64,000 nt of DNA from JASHPR01 sp963739645 (lineage in GTDB: Bacteria; Actinomycetota; Actinomycetes; Streptosporangiales; Streptosporangiaceae): contig CAVUBM010000086.1 of assembly GCA_963739645.1 (NCBI GenBank), forward strand, positions 189,452 through 253,451, in the 5' to 3' direction. Both the position numbers and the translations under genes were made by a program. How positions within the stretch are numbered: position 1 is the first letter of the stretch; each line of letters starts with the position of its first letter. The notes below the pieces were generated by a model, which made no database searches, had not been told where the DNA came from, and saw only the letters and a program-made list of their open reading frames with translations. Shown piece by piece: positions 1 to 11,492 of the stretch.

Positions 1-2122
<2,122 letters not shown>

Positions 2123-2141
2123 CTGCCCGAACCACCTCCTG

Positions 2142-2220
2142 TGACAGGAGGCGCCCTTGAACAGGTAATGCGGCCGAGCGTGGCGGGTCTAAGCCCGTTG
2201 CAGCGCCTCTCGGCCTGTCA
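2142..2220 (-). ncRNA. S-adenosylhomocysteine (SAH) riboswitch in the metH leader
   Basis: Read on the minus strand, the leader has the SAH-riboswitch layout. P1 is GGCCGAG (2178-2172 side) pairing with CTCGGCC (2215-2209). P2 is CGGG/CCCG inside CAACGGGCTTAGACCCGCCA. The pseudoknot is AGGCGC (2208-2203) pairing with GCGCCT (2154-2149). The conserved core GCGCTGCAACGGG is present. SAH accumulates when the methyl cycle stalls, and known SAH riboswitches turn on ahcY, metH or metE, so an ON switch for metH is expected. The metH ribosome-binding site begins directly after the pseudoknot. An alternative helix TGACAGG/CCTGTCA (2220-2214 with 2148-2142) would compete with part of P1. Confidence 0.85.
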
Positions 2221-2413
2221 ATCATGGTAACGCCACAAGCAGAGCGAGTTCTTCCGACCCGTCATGATCGCTAGTCAGCGAGCTTTCTGAAAAATAATTT
2301 CTAGGAATGCCCTCATCGACGTCCATATGCCGACCATTCTGTCGGTACCTGCCGATACGGTGGTCAGAGACCACGAAATGACGGCGCTGCCCAGCCCGGA
2401 GGAGGTGACTCGG

Positions 2414-4739
2414 ATGACCGCTAAGAAGCCAGGATCCAACCCGGAGGGAGAGGACGCGGCGCCCGGGACTCCGCGTGGGCCGCGGTTCGCCTGGGTGCCT
2501 GGCAGCGCAGACACCGGCCTGGTGCCTGAGTCCGGGCCGGACCGTGAGCTGGGCCACCCTGCGCCCGGCGGGCTGCCGACCCTTGACTACTCAGCGCTGT
2601 TGGAGGCGCTGGCGGCGTCGGGCCGGCTGGCGGATCCGGATGGCGATCAGGAGGCGGTGCTCGACGACGAGCTCGCGGCGGCCGCGGACGGGCGGATGCG
2701 CCGGCCGGATCTGGCGTGGATTGCGGCGGTCGCGGTGGAGCACATGATTCCGGGTCCGGTGCAGGCGGCGTGGCTGGAGACCGCGGCCGCGGCGGCGGGG
2801 CGGCTGGATGAGGATGGGCTGGCTGGGTTGCTGGTTGCTGCTCAGCAGGCCGCCTCCCGCGCTTATGCCGCCGGGCTGGCCGCCGCCGCCCAGATCTCGG
2901 CGCGGGCGGCTGCGGCTGACCGCAGGATCGGTGTGGAAGGTGATGGGCGGCCGGTGCGGGTGTGCCGTGACGCGCGGGGGCAGATCTCGCTGGCGCTGAT
3001 GCTGACCGGGTATGCCGCCGGGGCGTGGGCGGATCTGGGGGTGACGCTGACCTGGCGGCTGCCCGCCACCGGCGCGGCGCTGGCCGCCGGGATCATCGAC
3101 CTGGACCGGGCCCAGGCCATCGCCGAGGCCACCGCCGTGCTGGGCGAGGACACCGCCCGGGTAGTCGAGGCCACGATCTTGCCCCGGGCGGGCCGGCTGA
3201 CCAAGCCCGACCTGAAAGACCGGCTGCGGCATCTGGTGATCGCGGCCGACCCCGACGGCGCGGAGCGGCGGCGTGAGGCGGCGGAGCGGCATGCGGATGT
3301 GCGGCTGTATGGGGAGGTGGACCAGACCGCGACGATCGTGGCGGACAAGCAGCCCCAGATCGAGGCGGCGGCGGGGTTCGCGCGGCTGAACGCGCTGGCC
3401 CGGGCCCGCAAGGCGGCCGGGTTCGACGGGTCCGCTGGGCTGGCACCGGTCCCAGGTCCTGCTCGGCTTGCTGAACGGCACCTTGCCCCCCACCCCGCCC
3501 GCCGAAGGCGCCCCACCCGACAGCCCCGGCCCCGGCGACGGCGGCCCTGACGACGGCACCTCTCCCGGCAACCCCGGTCCCCTCGGCGGGGGTTGCGGCG
3601 GCGGCCCCGGCGGCGATCCCCGCGACAACGACCTGCGCCGCGGCGGCCCCGGCAGCGGCTCCCTCGGCCTGGACGACGGCTGGCACGATGACCTGCCCGC
3701 GCCCCGGGATGAGGACGCCCCTGACGACGACGGGCTGGATGAGACCCTGGCCCGCGCCGGGGAGGATGACCGGTGGGATCCGGACGAGGAGGATGACGAC
3801 CTGGCCGGGACCGGGCCGGGGCCGGTATGGCCGCAGCTGGGGACGATCCCGCCCGCGCTGGCCCGCCCTGCCGGTCTTGTTGACGGCCGGCCGGTGCCCG
3901 GGCTGCTCGATGTGACCCTGCCCTGGCTGACCTTGGCCGGGCAATCCGACGCACCGGGGCTGCTGGGCCGCATCGGCCCCATCACCGCCACCCAGGCCCG
4001 CCGCCTCGCCGCCGCCGCCGAGTGTGACCCGGCCGTCCAGTGGCGGGTCATCGTCACCAACCCGGCCGGCCAGGCCATCGCGGTCACCCGCATCCGCCGC
4101 CGCGCCCGCGCCAGCCCGCGTGACCTGGCCCGGGACGGGCCCTGCCGCGACAGTCCGCCGGGAACCGGGCTGGCCGGCCGGGTCACCCTGACCATCAGCC
4201 AAGACACCATCACCGCCGCCGCGCAAGCCGCCGGCCCCGGACCACCCTCCGGGGTCGGCCCACCGGCCAGAGCAGATCCGCCGGGCCAGACCGCCCCGAC
4301 GGGCGCCACCAAACCCGACACCACAGCCACACCACCGCGCGCGATCACCGCCGCCGCGCTCCGAGCGGCTACTGCGGCCCTCGACCGGGCCCTCGCCCAA
4401 GCCCAAGCCGACCAGGCCGCCGGGGGCTGCGCGCACACCAGCCAGTCACCGGCCTACCGGCCGCCACCCCGGCTGCGCGAGCACGTCATCGCCCGCGACG
4501 TCACCTGCCGCAACCCGGCCTGCCGCCAGCCCGCCTGGCGCGCCGACCTCGACCACACCCACCCCTACGACCAACACGGCCGCACCTGCGACTGCAACCT
4601 CGGCGGCGCCTGCCGCAGCGACCACCAGCTCAAACAACACCCCCGCTGGACACTCGAACAAACCACACCCGGCCACTTCACCTGGACCACACCCGCCGGA
4701 CGCACCTACACCACCAGACCCGACACCCACCTGGTCTGA
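2414..4739 (+). CDS. DUF222 / HNH endonuclease-domain protein (13E12-repeat type), frameshifted in this sequence
   Basis: The N-terminal DUF222 half is in one frame (2414 to about 3436) and the C-terminal HNH half in the next frame (about 3437-4739). Removing one base, most simply T3436, gives a continuous protein of about 774 residues reading FDGSAGWHRSQVLLGLLNGT across the join. ATG 2414 has a strong GGAGGAGGTGA site 8 nt upstream, so it is preferred over earlier starts. The C-terminus carries the HNH fold: CRNPACRQPAW, then DLDHTHPYDQ, then CRSDHQLKQH near the end. The middle (about residues 345-450) is an acidic Gly/Pro/Asp linker. The family is multicopy in actinobacteria; its DNA target is unknown. 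Confidence 0.8.
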
Positions 4740-4991
4740 AGGGGAGCGGGGAGCGTCTGAAGCGATCGAATGTCGCGGACGCGGTCGCGCGATCACGCGC
4801 TAGACCACCCGGTAGATCTCGTACTCGATCCGTTTGGGGCCCGTCAGCCGGCCGCGGGCGATGAACAGGCTCGCCGCCGCTCGGCAGGCAGCCTGTGACG
4901 GTGCCACCGGGCGGTGTGATATCGCTAAGATCACTGAATCACGCCGCCCCGGCGCGACGGAGATCCGCGCCTGGCGGCTCGGGAGCACAGG

Positions 4992-6230
4992 GTGCCGAAG
5001 GTTCTCATCGTCAGCAACGACTTCCCGCCGCGGCGCGGCGGTATCCAGTCGTTCGTGCACGCGCTCGCCTGCCGGATGCCGGCCGGGTCGGTGGTCGTCT
5101 ACGCGCCGTCATGGGAAGGTGCCGCTGACTTCGACGCGAACCAGCCGTTCCCGGTCATCAGGCACCCGACTTCGCTGATGCTGCCGGTGCCGTCGGTGGC
5201 CCGCCGCGCCGCCCGGATCCTGCGGGAACACGAGTGTGACACGGTGCTGTTCGGGGCCGCCGCGCCGCTCGGGCTGCTGGCGCCGTCGCTGCGCCGGGCC
5301 GGGGCCCGCCGGCTGGTGGCGATAACGCACGGCCACGAGGCGGGCTGGGCGGTGCTGCCGGTAGCGCGCGGCCTGCTGCGCCGGATCGGCGAGCAGACGG
5401 ACGTGGTCACCTACCTCGGCGAGTACTTCCGCATGCGGCTGGCCCGGGCGCTGTCGCCCGACGCGACGGCGCGAATGATGCGGCTCGCGCCTGGCGTGGA
5501 CACCAGCACGTTCCGGCCCGGGACGGGCGGGGACGAGATCAGGGAGCGGCATGGCCTGGGCGACAGCCCGGTCGTCGTCTGCGTGTCGCGGCTGGTCCGG
5601 CGCAAGGGCCAGGACACGCTGATCCGGGCCTGGCCGCGGGTGCTGGCTGCCGCGGCGCCTGGTCAGACCGGGGCGGCGCGCCGGACGAGTGTGCCGGAGA
5701 TTGCGGGGCGCCCGGACGGGCTTGAGACCGCAGGCAAGACGGGCGGGTCTGAGGCGGCGGGGAATCGCGGTCCGGTGCTGCTGATCGTCGGAGACGGTCC
5801 TTACCGGGGCGAGCTTGAGCGCTTGGCGGAGCGGACCGGGGTCGCCGACTCGGTCGTGTTCACCGGCCCGGTTCCCGCGGCCGACCTGCCTGTCTACTAC
5901 CGGGCCGGGAACGTGTTCGCGATGCCGTGCCGGACCCGGCGGGCCGGCCTCGACGTGGAAGGGCTCGGGATCGTCTACCTGGAAGCCTCCGCGTCGGGCC
6001 TGCCGGTGGTGGGCGGCGACTCGGGCGGCGCGCCAGACGCCATCCTGGACGGCGAGACCGGCTACGTGGTGCCGGGCCGCGACGTCGCGGCGACCGCGCG
6101 CCGGATCACCGAGTTGCTGGCCGACCCGGCGGGTGCGGCCGCGCTGGGGGAGAAGGGCGTGGCCTGGGTCGACCGGGAATGGCGCTGGGAGCTGGTCGCC
6201 GAGCGGCTCTGGCAGATCCTCGCGGGCTGA
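4992..6230 (+). CDS. pimB: GT4 mannosyltransferase, PimB'-like (phosphatidylinositol monomannoside mannosyltransferase)
   Basis: A GT-B glycosyltransferase of 412 residues. Known PimB' adds the second mannose (alpha-1,6) from GDP-mannose to phosphatidylinositol monomannoside at the cytoplasmic membrane face. The N-terminus VLIVSNDFPPRRGGIQSFVH is the family signature. GVDTSTFRPG (about 170), the donor-site VGDGPYRGEL (about 265) and the E-x7-E region EGLGIVYLEASASGLPVVGG (about 322) follow. A poorly conserved insert of about 40 residues (roughly 218-256) separates the first C-terminal strand from the donor motif. GTG 4992 is preceded by CGGGAG. The gene is convergent with the acyl-CoA ligase; this pair is also adjacent in Streptomyces, as I recall. 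Confidence 0.85.
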   Translation: MPKVLIVSNDFPPRRGGIQSFVHALACRMPAGSVVVYAPSWEGAADFDANQPFPVIRHPTSLMLPVPSVARRAARILREHECDTVLFGAAAPLGLLAPSLRRAGARRLVAITHGHEAGWAVLPVARGLLRRIGEQTDVVTYLGEYFRMRLARALSPDATARMMRLAPGVDTSTFRPGTGGDEIRERHGLGDSPVVVCVSRLVRRKGQDTLIRAWPRVLAAAAPGQTGAARRTSVPEIAGRPDGLETAGKTGGSEAAGNRGPVLLIVGDGPYRGELERLAERTGVADSVVFTGPVPAADLPVYYRAGNVFAMPCRTRRAGLDVEGLGIVYLEASASGLPVVGGDSGGAPDAILDGETGYVVPGRDVAATARRITELLADPAGAAALGEKGVAWVDREWRWELVAERLWQILAG

Positions 6231-6243
6231 CCGGAGCCGTCCG

Positions 6244-8076
6244 TTATCTCGGCTGGGCGTAAATCGCGTCGATGTCAGCCCCGAAGTCCTTGGTGACCAG
6301 ATTCCTCCGGACCTTGAGCGACGGCGTCAGGTAGCCGTTGGCCTCGGTGAAGTCCGAATCGAGGATGCGGAAGCGGCGGATCGACTCTGCGCGGGAGACT
6401 GCCTTGTTGGCGTCGTCCACGGCCTCCTGGATCTCGGCGATGAACTCGGGATCGTCAGTCAGGTCCGCGTCGGCCGGGCGCCCGTGCTGCTGCCTCCAGA
6501 ACTCCACCGCTTCCGGGTCAAGCGTGATCAGGCACGCGACGTACGGCCGGCCGTCGCCGACCACCACGCACTGGCTGATCAGCGGGTGAGCCCGGAGCCG
6601 GTCCTCGAGCACGGCCGGGGCCACGTTCTTGCCGCCCGCGGTGACGATGAGCTCCTTCTTCCGGCCGGTGACGCGCAGGAAGCCCTCGTCGTCCAGGCTG
6701 CCAACATCCCCGCTGTACAGCCAGCCGTCACCGTCCAGCGCCTCGGCCGTGGCCGAGTCGTTGTGCCAGTAACCGAGGAAGACGTTCGGGCCCCGGAGCA
6801 GGATCTCGCCGTCGTCGGCAATCCTGATGGCGACGCCAGGAAGCGGCAGGCCGACGGTGCCGATCTTGTTGCGGCCTGGCTTGTTCACCACAGCGGCGGC
6901 CGAGGTCTCGGTCATGCCGTAGCCCTCGAGGATCGTGATCCCCGCGCCGCGGAAGAAATGGCCGAGCCGCTCGCCGAGCGGTGCGCCGCCGGACACCGCG
7001 TACCGGACCTTGTCGCCGATGGCCGCCCGCAGTTTGGCGTAGACCAGGCGATCGAACAGCGCGTGCCGGATCCGGGGCGGGCGCTGACCGTCCGCGGCGT
7101 CGAGGGACTTGCTCCAGGCGATGGCCGTCTCCACCGCGGCCTGGAAGATCCGGCTCTTCGCCTTGCTCGCCGAGGCCTGCTGCTGCGCGCTGTTGAAGAC
7201 CTTCTCGAACACCCGCGGCACGGCCAGCAGGAACGTCGGCTGGAACTCGGGAAGCGCCTGGGCCACGGTTCCGGTCTCCGGCCAGTGCCCGAGGACCGCC
7301 CCGGACTCCAGGCAGCCCACCTGGATGATGCGGGCGAAGGAGTGCGCCAGCGGCATGAACAGCAGGGTGGAACTCCCGGAGATCTCGAACACCTCGATGA
7401 GGGCGCCCTGCACCGCATTGCGGACGTCGGCGAGGAGGTTGATGTGGGTGATCTCGCAGCCCTTCGGGCGGCCGGTGGTGCCCGAGGTGTAAATGATCGT
7501 GGCCAGGTCGGCCGCCTTCCGCGCCGTCCGCTGCTGCTCAAGCTGCTCGTCGGTGACGTCGGCGGCACTGGCGCTCCGGGTCAGGCTGTCCAGGGAGTCC
7601 GGGCTGTCCGTACTTTCCGGGCCTCCCTCGATCAGCCATATGTGCTCAAGAGCCGGGACGCGCTCGCGGACCCCGCTGATCATGTCGGAATGCCTGCTGG
7701 TCTCGGCGAATACGGCGCGGGCGCCCGAGTCGCTGAGGCTCCATTCGATCTGCTCGACGGAGTCGGTCTCGTAGATGGGGACCGTCACGGCACCGGCGGT
7801 CCAGATCGCGTAGTCGATCAGGGTCCACTCGTACCGGGTCCTCGACATCAAGGCGACCCGGTCACCCGGGCGGATGCCTGCCGCGATGAGCCCCTTGGCC
7901 ACGGCCGTCACCTCATCGCAGAACTGCGCCGCGGTCACGTCCTCCCACCGGCCCTCGTCGGTCCTCCGCCGCATCACCACGGCGTGCGGCTCCTGCCGGG
8001 CGCGCGTGAACACCACATCGGTGAGGCTGGCCGCAGCGGGGATGTCGACCAGGGCGGGAATGCTGTACTCGCGCAC
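6244..8076 (-). CDS. long-chain fatty acid-CoA ligase (FadD15-like)
   Basis: An ANL-superfamily enzyme of 610 residues that activates fatty acids with ATP and CoA. Visible motifs are the AMP-binding P-loop YTSGTTGRPKG (about 196), GYGMTETSA (about 383), YSGDVGSLDDEGFLRVTGRKK (about 453, with the adenylate-binding Asp and hinge) and the catalytic-lysine region near the C-terminus. GTG 8076 is chosen because AGAGGAGG lies 4-5 nt upstream and the family usually begins MREYSxPA; the open frame extends further upstream without a credible start. It is convergent with pimB', 13 bp apart. Confidence 0.9.
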   Translation of the reverse strand: MREYSIPALVDIPAAASLTDVVFTRARQEPHAVVMRRRTDEGRWEDVTAAQFCDEVTAVAKGLIAAGIRPGDRVALMSRTRYEWTLIDYAIWTAGAVTVPIYETDSVEQIEWSLSDSGARAVFAETSRHSDMISGVRERVPALEHIWLIEGGPESTDSPDSLDSLTRSASAADVTDEQLEQQRTARKAADLATIIYTSGTTGRPKGCEITHINLLADVRNAVQGALIEVFEISGSSTLLFMPLAHSFARIIQVGCLESGAVLGHWPETGTVAQALPEFQPTFLLAVPRVFEKVFNSAQQQASASKAKSRIFQAAVETAIAWSKSLDAADGQRPPRIRHALFDRLVYAKLRAAIGDKVRYAVSGGAPLGERLGHFFRGAGITILEGYGMTETSAAAVVNKPGRNKIGTVGLPLPGVAIRIADDGEILLRGPNVFLGYWHNDSATAEALDGDGWLYSGDVGSLDDEGFLRVTGRKKELIVTAGGKNVAPAVLEDRLRAHPLISQCVVVGDGRPYVACLITLDPEAVEFWRQQHGRPADADLTDDPEFIAEIQEAVDDANKAVSRAESIRRFRILDSDFTEANGYLTPSLKVRRNLVTKDFGADIDAIYAQPR

Positions 8077-8180
8077 GGGGCCTCCTCTGGGGACCGCTGG
8101 CCCGGCCGCGTCGGCACGGACTTCCTGGACCGTACCCCACCGGGGCCGGCTACTCATTCCGGCTCCAGGCCAGACTTGCC

Positions 8181-8193
8181 TAGGGTGAGTGGC
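8181..8193 (+). promoter_or_regulatory. -10 element for a leaderless transcript of the metallophosphoesterase
   Basis: TAGGGT (8181-8186) is followed by 7 nt and then ATG 8194. No Shine-Dalgarno is visible. The spacing places transcription start on the A of the start codon. One of ten similar sites in the window. Confidence 0.5.
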
Positions 8194-8961
8194 ATGCGGG
8201 TGCACGTGGTCAGTGATGTGCATGGCCGGGCCGACGCGCTCAAGGGCGCGGCCGACGGCGCGGACGCCCTCATCTGCCTCGGGGACCTGCTGTTGTTCGT
8301 GGATTACGCGGATCACCGGAACGGCATTTTTCCCGATTTGTTCGGCGCGGAGGCTGCGGAGGAGTACATCGCGCTGCGCACCGCGCAGCGGTTCGATGAG
8401 GCGAGGCAGATGTCGGCGCGCCTGTGGGCCGGGCTCGGCGGCGACCCGGCCGCGCACGTGGAGGCGGCAGCGTCACGCCAGTACGCGGAGCTGTTCACCG
8501 CGCTGCCCTCCCCGTCGTACCTGACCTACGGCAACGTCGACATCCCGCGGATGTGGGCCGAGCACCTGCGGCCCGGCCATCAGGTGCTCGACGGCGAGCG
8601 GATGGAGCTCGGCGGCAGGTCGTTCGGTTTCGTCGGCGGCGGGCTGCGCACGGTGTACCGGACCCCGTACGAGCTGGCCGACGACGTGTACGCGGCCAAG
8701 GTGGCCGCCGTCGGGCAGGTCGATGTGCTCTGCACGCACATCCCGCCCGCCGTGCCCGATCTGCTGTTCGACACCGTGGCCCGCCGGATGGAGCGGGGCA
8801 GCGAGGCCCTGCTCGATGCCATCCGGCAGACCCAGCCGCGGTACGTGCTGTTCGGGCATGTGCATCAGCCGCTGCAGAGCAGGGTCCAGATCGGGCGCAC
8901 CGAGTGCGTCAATGTCGGGCATTTCCGCGCTACCGGGACCCCTTACGCCCTGGAGTGGTAG
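8194..8961 (+). CDS. calcineurin-like metallophosphoesterase
   Basis: A 255-residue protein with the metallophosphoesterase motif series: DVHG at residues 8-11, GD in CLGDLLLF (about 30), GNVDI (about 113, GNH/D-type motif), and THIPP and GHVHQP near residues 183 and 224. These supply the dinuclear metal ligands. The substrate is unknown; family members hydrolyse phosphodiesters or nucleotides. The start is fixed by MRVHVVSDVHG and by the -10 element 7 nt upstream. It is divergent from the acyl-CoA ligase and begins the run of plus-strand genes leading to glucokinase. Confidence 0.85.
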   Translation: MRVHVVSDVHGRADALKGAADGADALICLGDLLLFVDYADHRNGIFPDLFGAEAAEEYIALRTAQRFDEARQMSARLWAGLGGDPAAHVEAAASRQYAELFTALPSPSYLTYGNVDIPRMWAEHLRPGHQVLDGERMELGGRSFGFVGGGLRTVYRTPYELADDVYAAKVAAVGQVDVLCTHIPPAVPDLLFDTVARRMERGSEALLDAIRQTQPRYVLFGHVHQPLQSRVQIGRTECVNVGHFRATGTPYALEW

Positions 8962-9046
8962 GAATTTCCCGGGCCCCGCCCAGGTTTGATCATCGGGCTG
9001 GGCATCCCTGGCGTGATGTAGCCGACGCGGGAGGTACTCTCCGAGG

Positions 9047-9496
9047 ATGGCGGATAAGACCACCTCGAGCATCGTGATTGAGGTGCCGCGAAAGGAAGTA
9101 ATGGCCGTAATCGCAGATTTTCCGGCATACCCGGAGTGGGCGACAGCGGTGCGATCTGCAGATGTTTTGTCCCAGGAGCCCGGCGGACGGGCGGCAGCGG
9201 TCCGTTTCACGCTGGACGCCGGCATGATCAAGGACAGCTACGTGCTCGGCTACGACTGGGATGGCGACGCTCAGGTGCGCTGGAATCTCACCGAGGCCGG
9301 GTCGATGATCTCCGAGATGGCCGGCGGGTACACCCTGGCCGACCGGGACGGCGGCACCGAGGTGACGTACGACCTGGCCGTGGGCATCAAGGTGCCCATG
9401 ATCGGGATGCTCAAGCGCCGGGCCGAGAAAACGATCATCGACACCGCGCTGAAAGGCCTCAAATCTCGCGCCGAGAGCATAGGCGGCACCCCATGA
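9047..9496 (+). CDS. SRPBCC (START-like, polyketide-cyclase-type) protein
   Basis: A 149-residue single-domain protein of the SRPBCC ligand-binding fold. It starts MADKTTSSIVIEVPRKEVMAV and contains the typical FPAYPEWATAV segment after the first strand and helix and a C-terminal amphipathic helix (KRRAEKTIIDTALKGLKSRAE). Ligand unknown. GGGAGG lies about 12 nt before ATG 9047. Its stop overlaps the next start (9493), suggesting translational coupling to the DUF5304-like gene and glucokinase. The same neighbourhood (cyclase-like, DUF5304, glk) occurs in Streptomyces, as I recall. Confidence 0.8.
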   Translation: MADKTTSSIVIEVPRKEVMAVIADFPAYPEWATAVRSADVLSQEPGGRAAAVRFTLDAGMIKDSYVLGYDWDGDAQVRWNLTEAGSMISEMAGGYTLADRDGGTEVTYDLAVGIKVPMIGMLKRRAEKTIIDTALKGLKSRAESIGGTP

Positions 9497-10468
9497 GCGG
9501 CTCATCGGGTTCCGGGGCATCGGGCTCCGGGCAGTCAGACGATCCAGGTCGCGGCGGCGACGGCACGGCGAACGGGAAGCCGCGGCCCGACCGCGAGCCG
9601 CGCCGGGCCGCCGAGCCCCGCCCCGACCGCGAGTCCGGTCCTGGCCATGACCAAGCCCGGCCCCGCGAGCCCAGCCCTGCCCGCGAGTCCGGCGCGGGCC
9701 GTGACCAACCCCGGCCGCGCGAGCCCCGCCCCAGCCGCGAGTCCGGTCCGGGCCGTGATCAGGCCGGGGCCCGCGAGTCCCGCCCAGGCCGCGAGTCTGG
9801 CGCGGGCCGTGGCCAGGGCCGGGCCCGCGAGTCCGCCCGGACGGGTGAGACGGCCAGCGCCCGCGAACACGCCAGAGCCAGAGAGTCGGCCAGAGCCCGT
9901 GATTCCGCGCGGGCCCGCGATGCCCGGCCAAGCCGAACGCCCGGCCCGGCCCGCGATCCGCGCCAGGCGGGGAGCGACCTCGCGGCCGAGTTCCAGCGCT
10001 GGCTGGTCCGGTCGAGCGCGCGCAGCATGCGCAAGGAGCTGACCGGGCAGTTCCGCAGAACGTTCGGGCCCAATAGATCCGAACCCGGCGATGTGTGGGG
10101 TGTGGCCACGACCGAGCCGCCCCCGGATGCGTCGATGGATGCGCCGGAGTGCGCCTGGTGCCCGGTGTGCCGGGCGGCCCGCCGGATAAGGGAATCGGGC
10201 CCGGGCCTGAGTGGGCAACTGGCCGGCGCCAGCGACGTGGTGGCCGCGGCCGTCCAGGAAGCCCTGTCGGCGTTCGACTCGGTTCTGTCTACACGCCCGA
10301 GAACGGACCCGACCGACCGGCCCTCCCGCCCAGCCCCTTCGGACCGGCCCTCCCGCCCAGCCCCTTCGGACCGGCCCTCCCGCCCAGCCCCTTCGGCGCC
10401 GGCCGGGGCCCCGCCGGCAAACCCGACTCACGGGCGGCAGGTGCGCCCCACGAAGGGGCGGATCATGA
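9493..10468 (+). CDS. DUF5304-like protein with long Arg/Pro-rich N-terminal region; 3' end uncertain
   Basis: ATG 9493 overlaps the upstream stop (ATGA). Residues about 1-155 are low-complexity and repetitive in R, E, S, G, P and A (repeats such as RESGPGRDQA). The conserved part follows: DLAAEFQRWLVRSSARSMRKE, then ECAWCPVCRAARRIRESGPG, with a CxxC-type cysteine pair. Function unknown. In the sequence as given this frame reads on into glucokinase with no stop. In the +1 frame a TGA at 10466-10468 overlaps the glucokinase ATG, the usual coupling arrangement, so I end the gene there and suspect one inserted base upstream. A true fusion cannot be excluded. Confidence 0.6.
10321..10400 (+). repeat. 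27-bp tandem repeat, about three copies
   Basis: A 27-bp unit beginning CCCTCCCGCCCAGCCCCTTC occurs at 10321, 10348 and 10375, the last copy diverging at its end. It lies at the 3' end of the DUF5304-like gene and encodes DRPSRPAPS repeats in that frame. Such a repeat is a likely site of copy-number change or assembly error. Confidence 0.9.
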
Positions 10469-11410
10469 GCCTGACGATCGGGGTTGATGTCGGGGGCACT
10501 AAAGTCGCCGCGGGCGTCGTGGACGAGCAAGGGCACATCGTCGAGAAGCTGAAGCGCGCTACGCCGTCGGCGAGCCCGCCGCAGACGGCGGAGACCATCG
10601 CGGCTGCGGTGACCGAACTGCTGGGCCGCCACGAGGCGGATGCCGTCGGGATCGGCGCCGCGGGGTTCGTGGACGAGGTCCGCTCCAACGTCTTGTTCGC
10701 GCCCAACCTGGCCTGGCGGCACGAGCCGCTGCAGAAGGAGGTCGAGGCCCGGATCGGCGTCCCGGTCGTCGTGGAGAATGACGCGAACGCCGCCGTCTGG
10801 GCCGAGACCATGCTCGGCGCGGCCCGCGGGCAGGAACACGTGATGCTCGTGGCCGTCGGCACCGGCATCGGCGCCGGGATTGTGATCAACGGCCAGCTGT
10901 ATCGGGGCCGCTGGGGCATCGCAGGCGAGCCCGGGCACTACCGTGTCGTGCCGGAAGGCCGGCTGTGCGGGTGCGGCAACCGCGGCTGCTGGGAGCAGTA
11001 CGCGAGCGGCAACGCCCTGGTCGCCGAGGCACGCGAGTTCGCGCGGCGCGCGCCGAACGCTGCGGTGCGGCTGCTGCAGCTCGGCGGGGGCAGCGTGGAG
11101 GGCATCAACGGCCCTCAGATCACCGAGGCCGCGCACGAGGGAGACGCGGTCGCGCTGCGCTGTTTCGAGATCGTGGGCGGCTGGCTCGGCCAGGGCCTGG
11201 CCGCGCTGGCCGGCATCCTGGATCCAGGCTGCTTCGTGATCGGCGGCGGCGTATCCGACGCGGGTGACCTGCTGCTCGGACCGGCGCGAGCGGCGTTTAA
11301 GGCCGCGCTGCCTGGAAGCGCCTACCGCCCGCACGCCGAGATCAGACTGGCGCAGCTCGGTGCCGACGCGGGCCTGATCGGTGCTGCTGACCTCGCCCGC
11401 CGCGCCTTAA
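10465..11410 (+). CDS. glk: ROK-family glucokinase
   Basis: Phosphorylates glucose with ATP; in Streptomyces the homologue also mediates carbon catabolite repression. Motifs: phosphate-binding GVDVGGTKVAAGVV at the start, VGIGAAGFVD, ENDANAAVWAE with the catalytic Asp, VAVGTGIGAGIVINGQLYRG, and the ROK zinc site GHYRVVPEGRLCGCGNRGCWE. ATG 10465 fits MSLTIGVDVGGTK. The frame as given runs to 11649, 157 bp into the convergent gene. Deleting one C at about 11405 ends the protein at TAA 11408-11410 after GAADLARRA, the normal family end, so I take 11410 as the true end. Confidence 0.88.
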
Positions 11411-11492
11411 CGGCCGAACGGCGGCCGGCGGTGCCCGACGGCGCAGCAGCGATCCCGGAAGGGGCAGCGGCGATCCGCGAACGGCCAGCGGC

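Noticed and set aside
2591..4438. Long minus-strand frames opposite the DUF222/HNH gene
   Set aside because: Low-complexity Pro/Arg/Ser translation and no ribosome-binding site; the plus-strand HNH motif is clear.
2414..4739. Homing endonuclease or mobile intron signature for the HNH protein
   Set aside because: The DUF222-HNH layout is the common multicopy actinobacterial family; no intron, intein or terminal repeats were seen around it.
4800..5060. Minus-strand frame of 86 codons before and into pimB, ending IEYEIYRVV
   Set aside because: The last residues look protein-like, but it overlaps the conserved pimB start, has no ribosome-binding site and no recognisable domain.
10321..10400. 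CRISPR-like array
   Set aside because: The 27-bp repeats are directly adjacent without spacers and lie inside a coding region; no cas genes are in the window.
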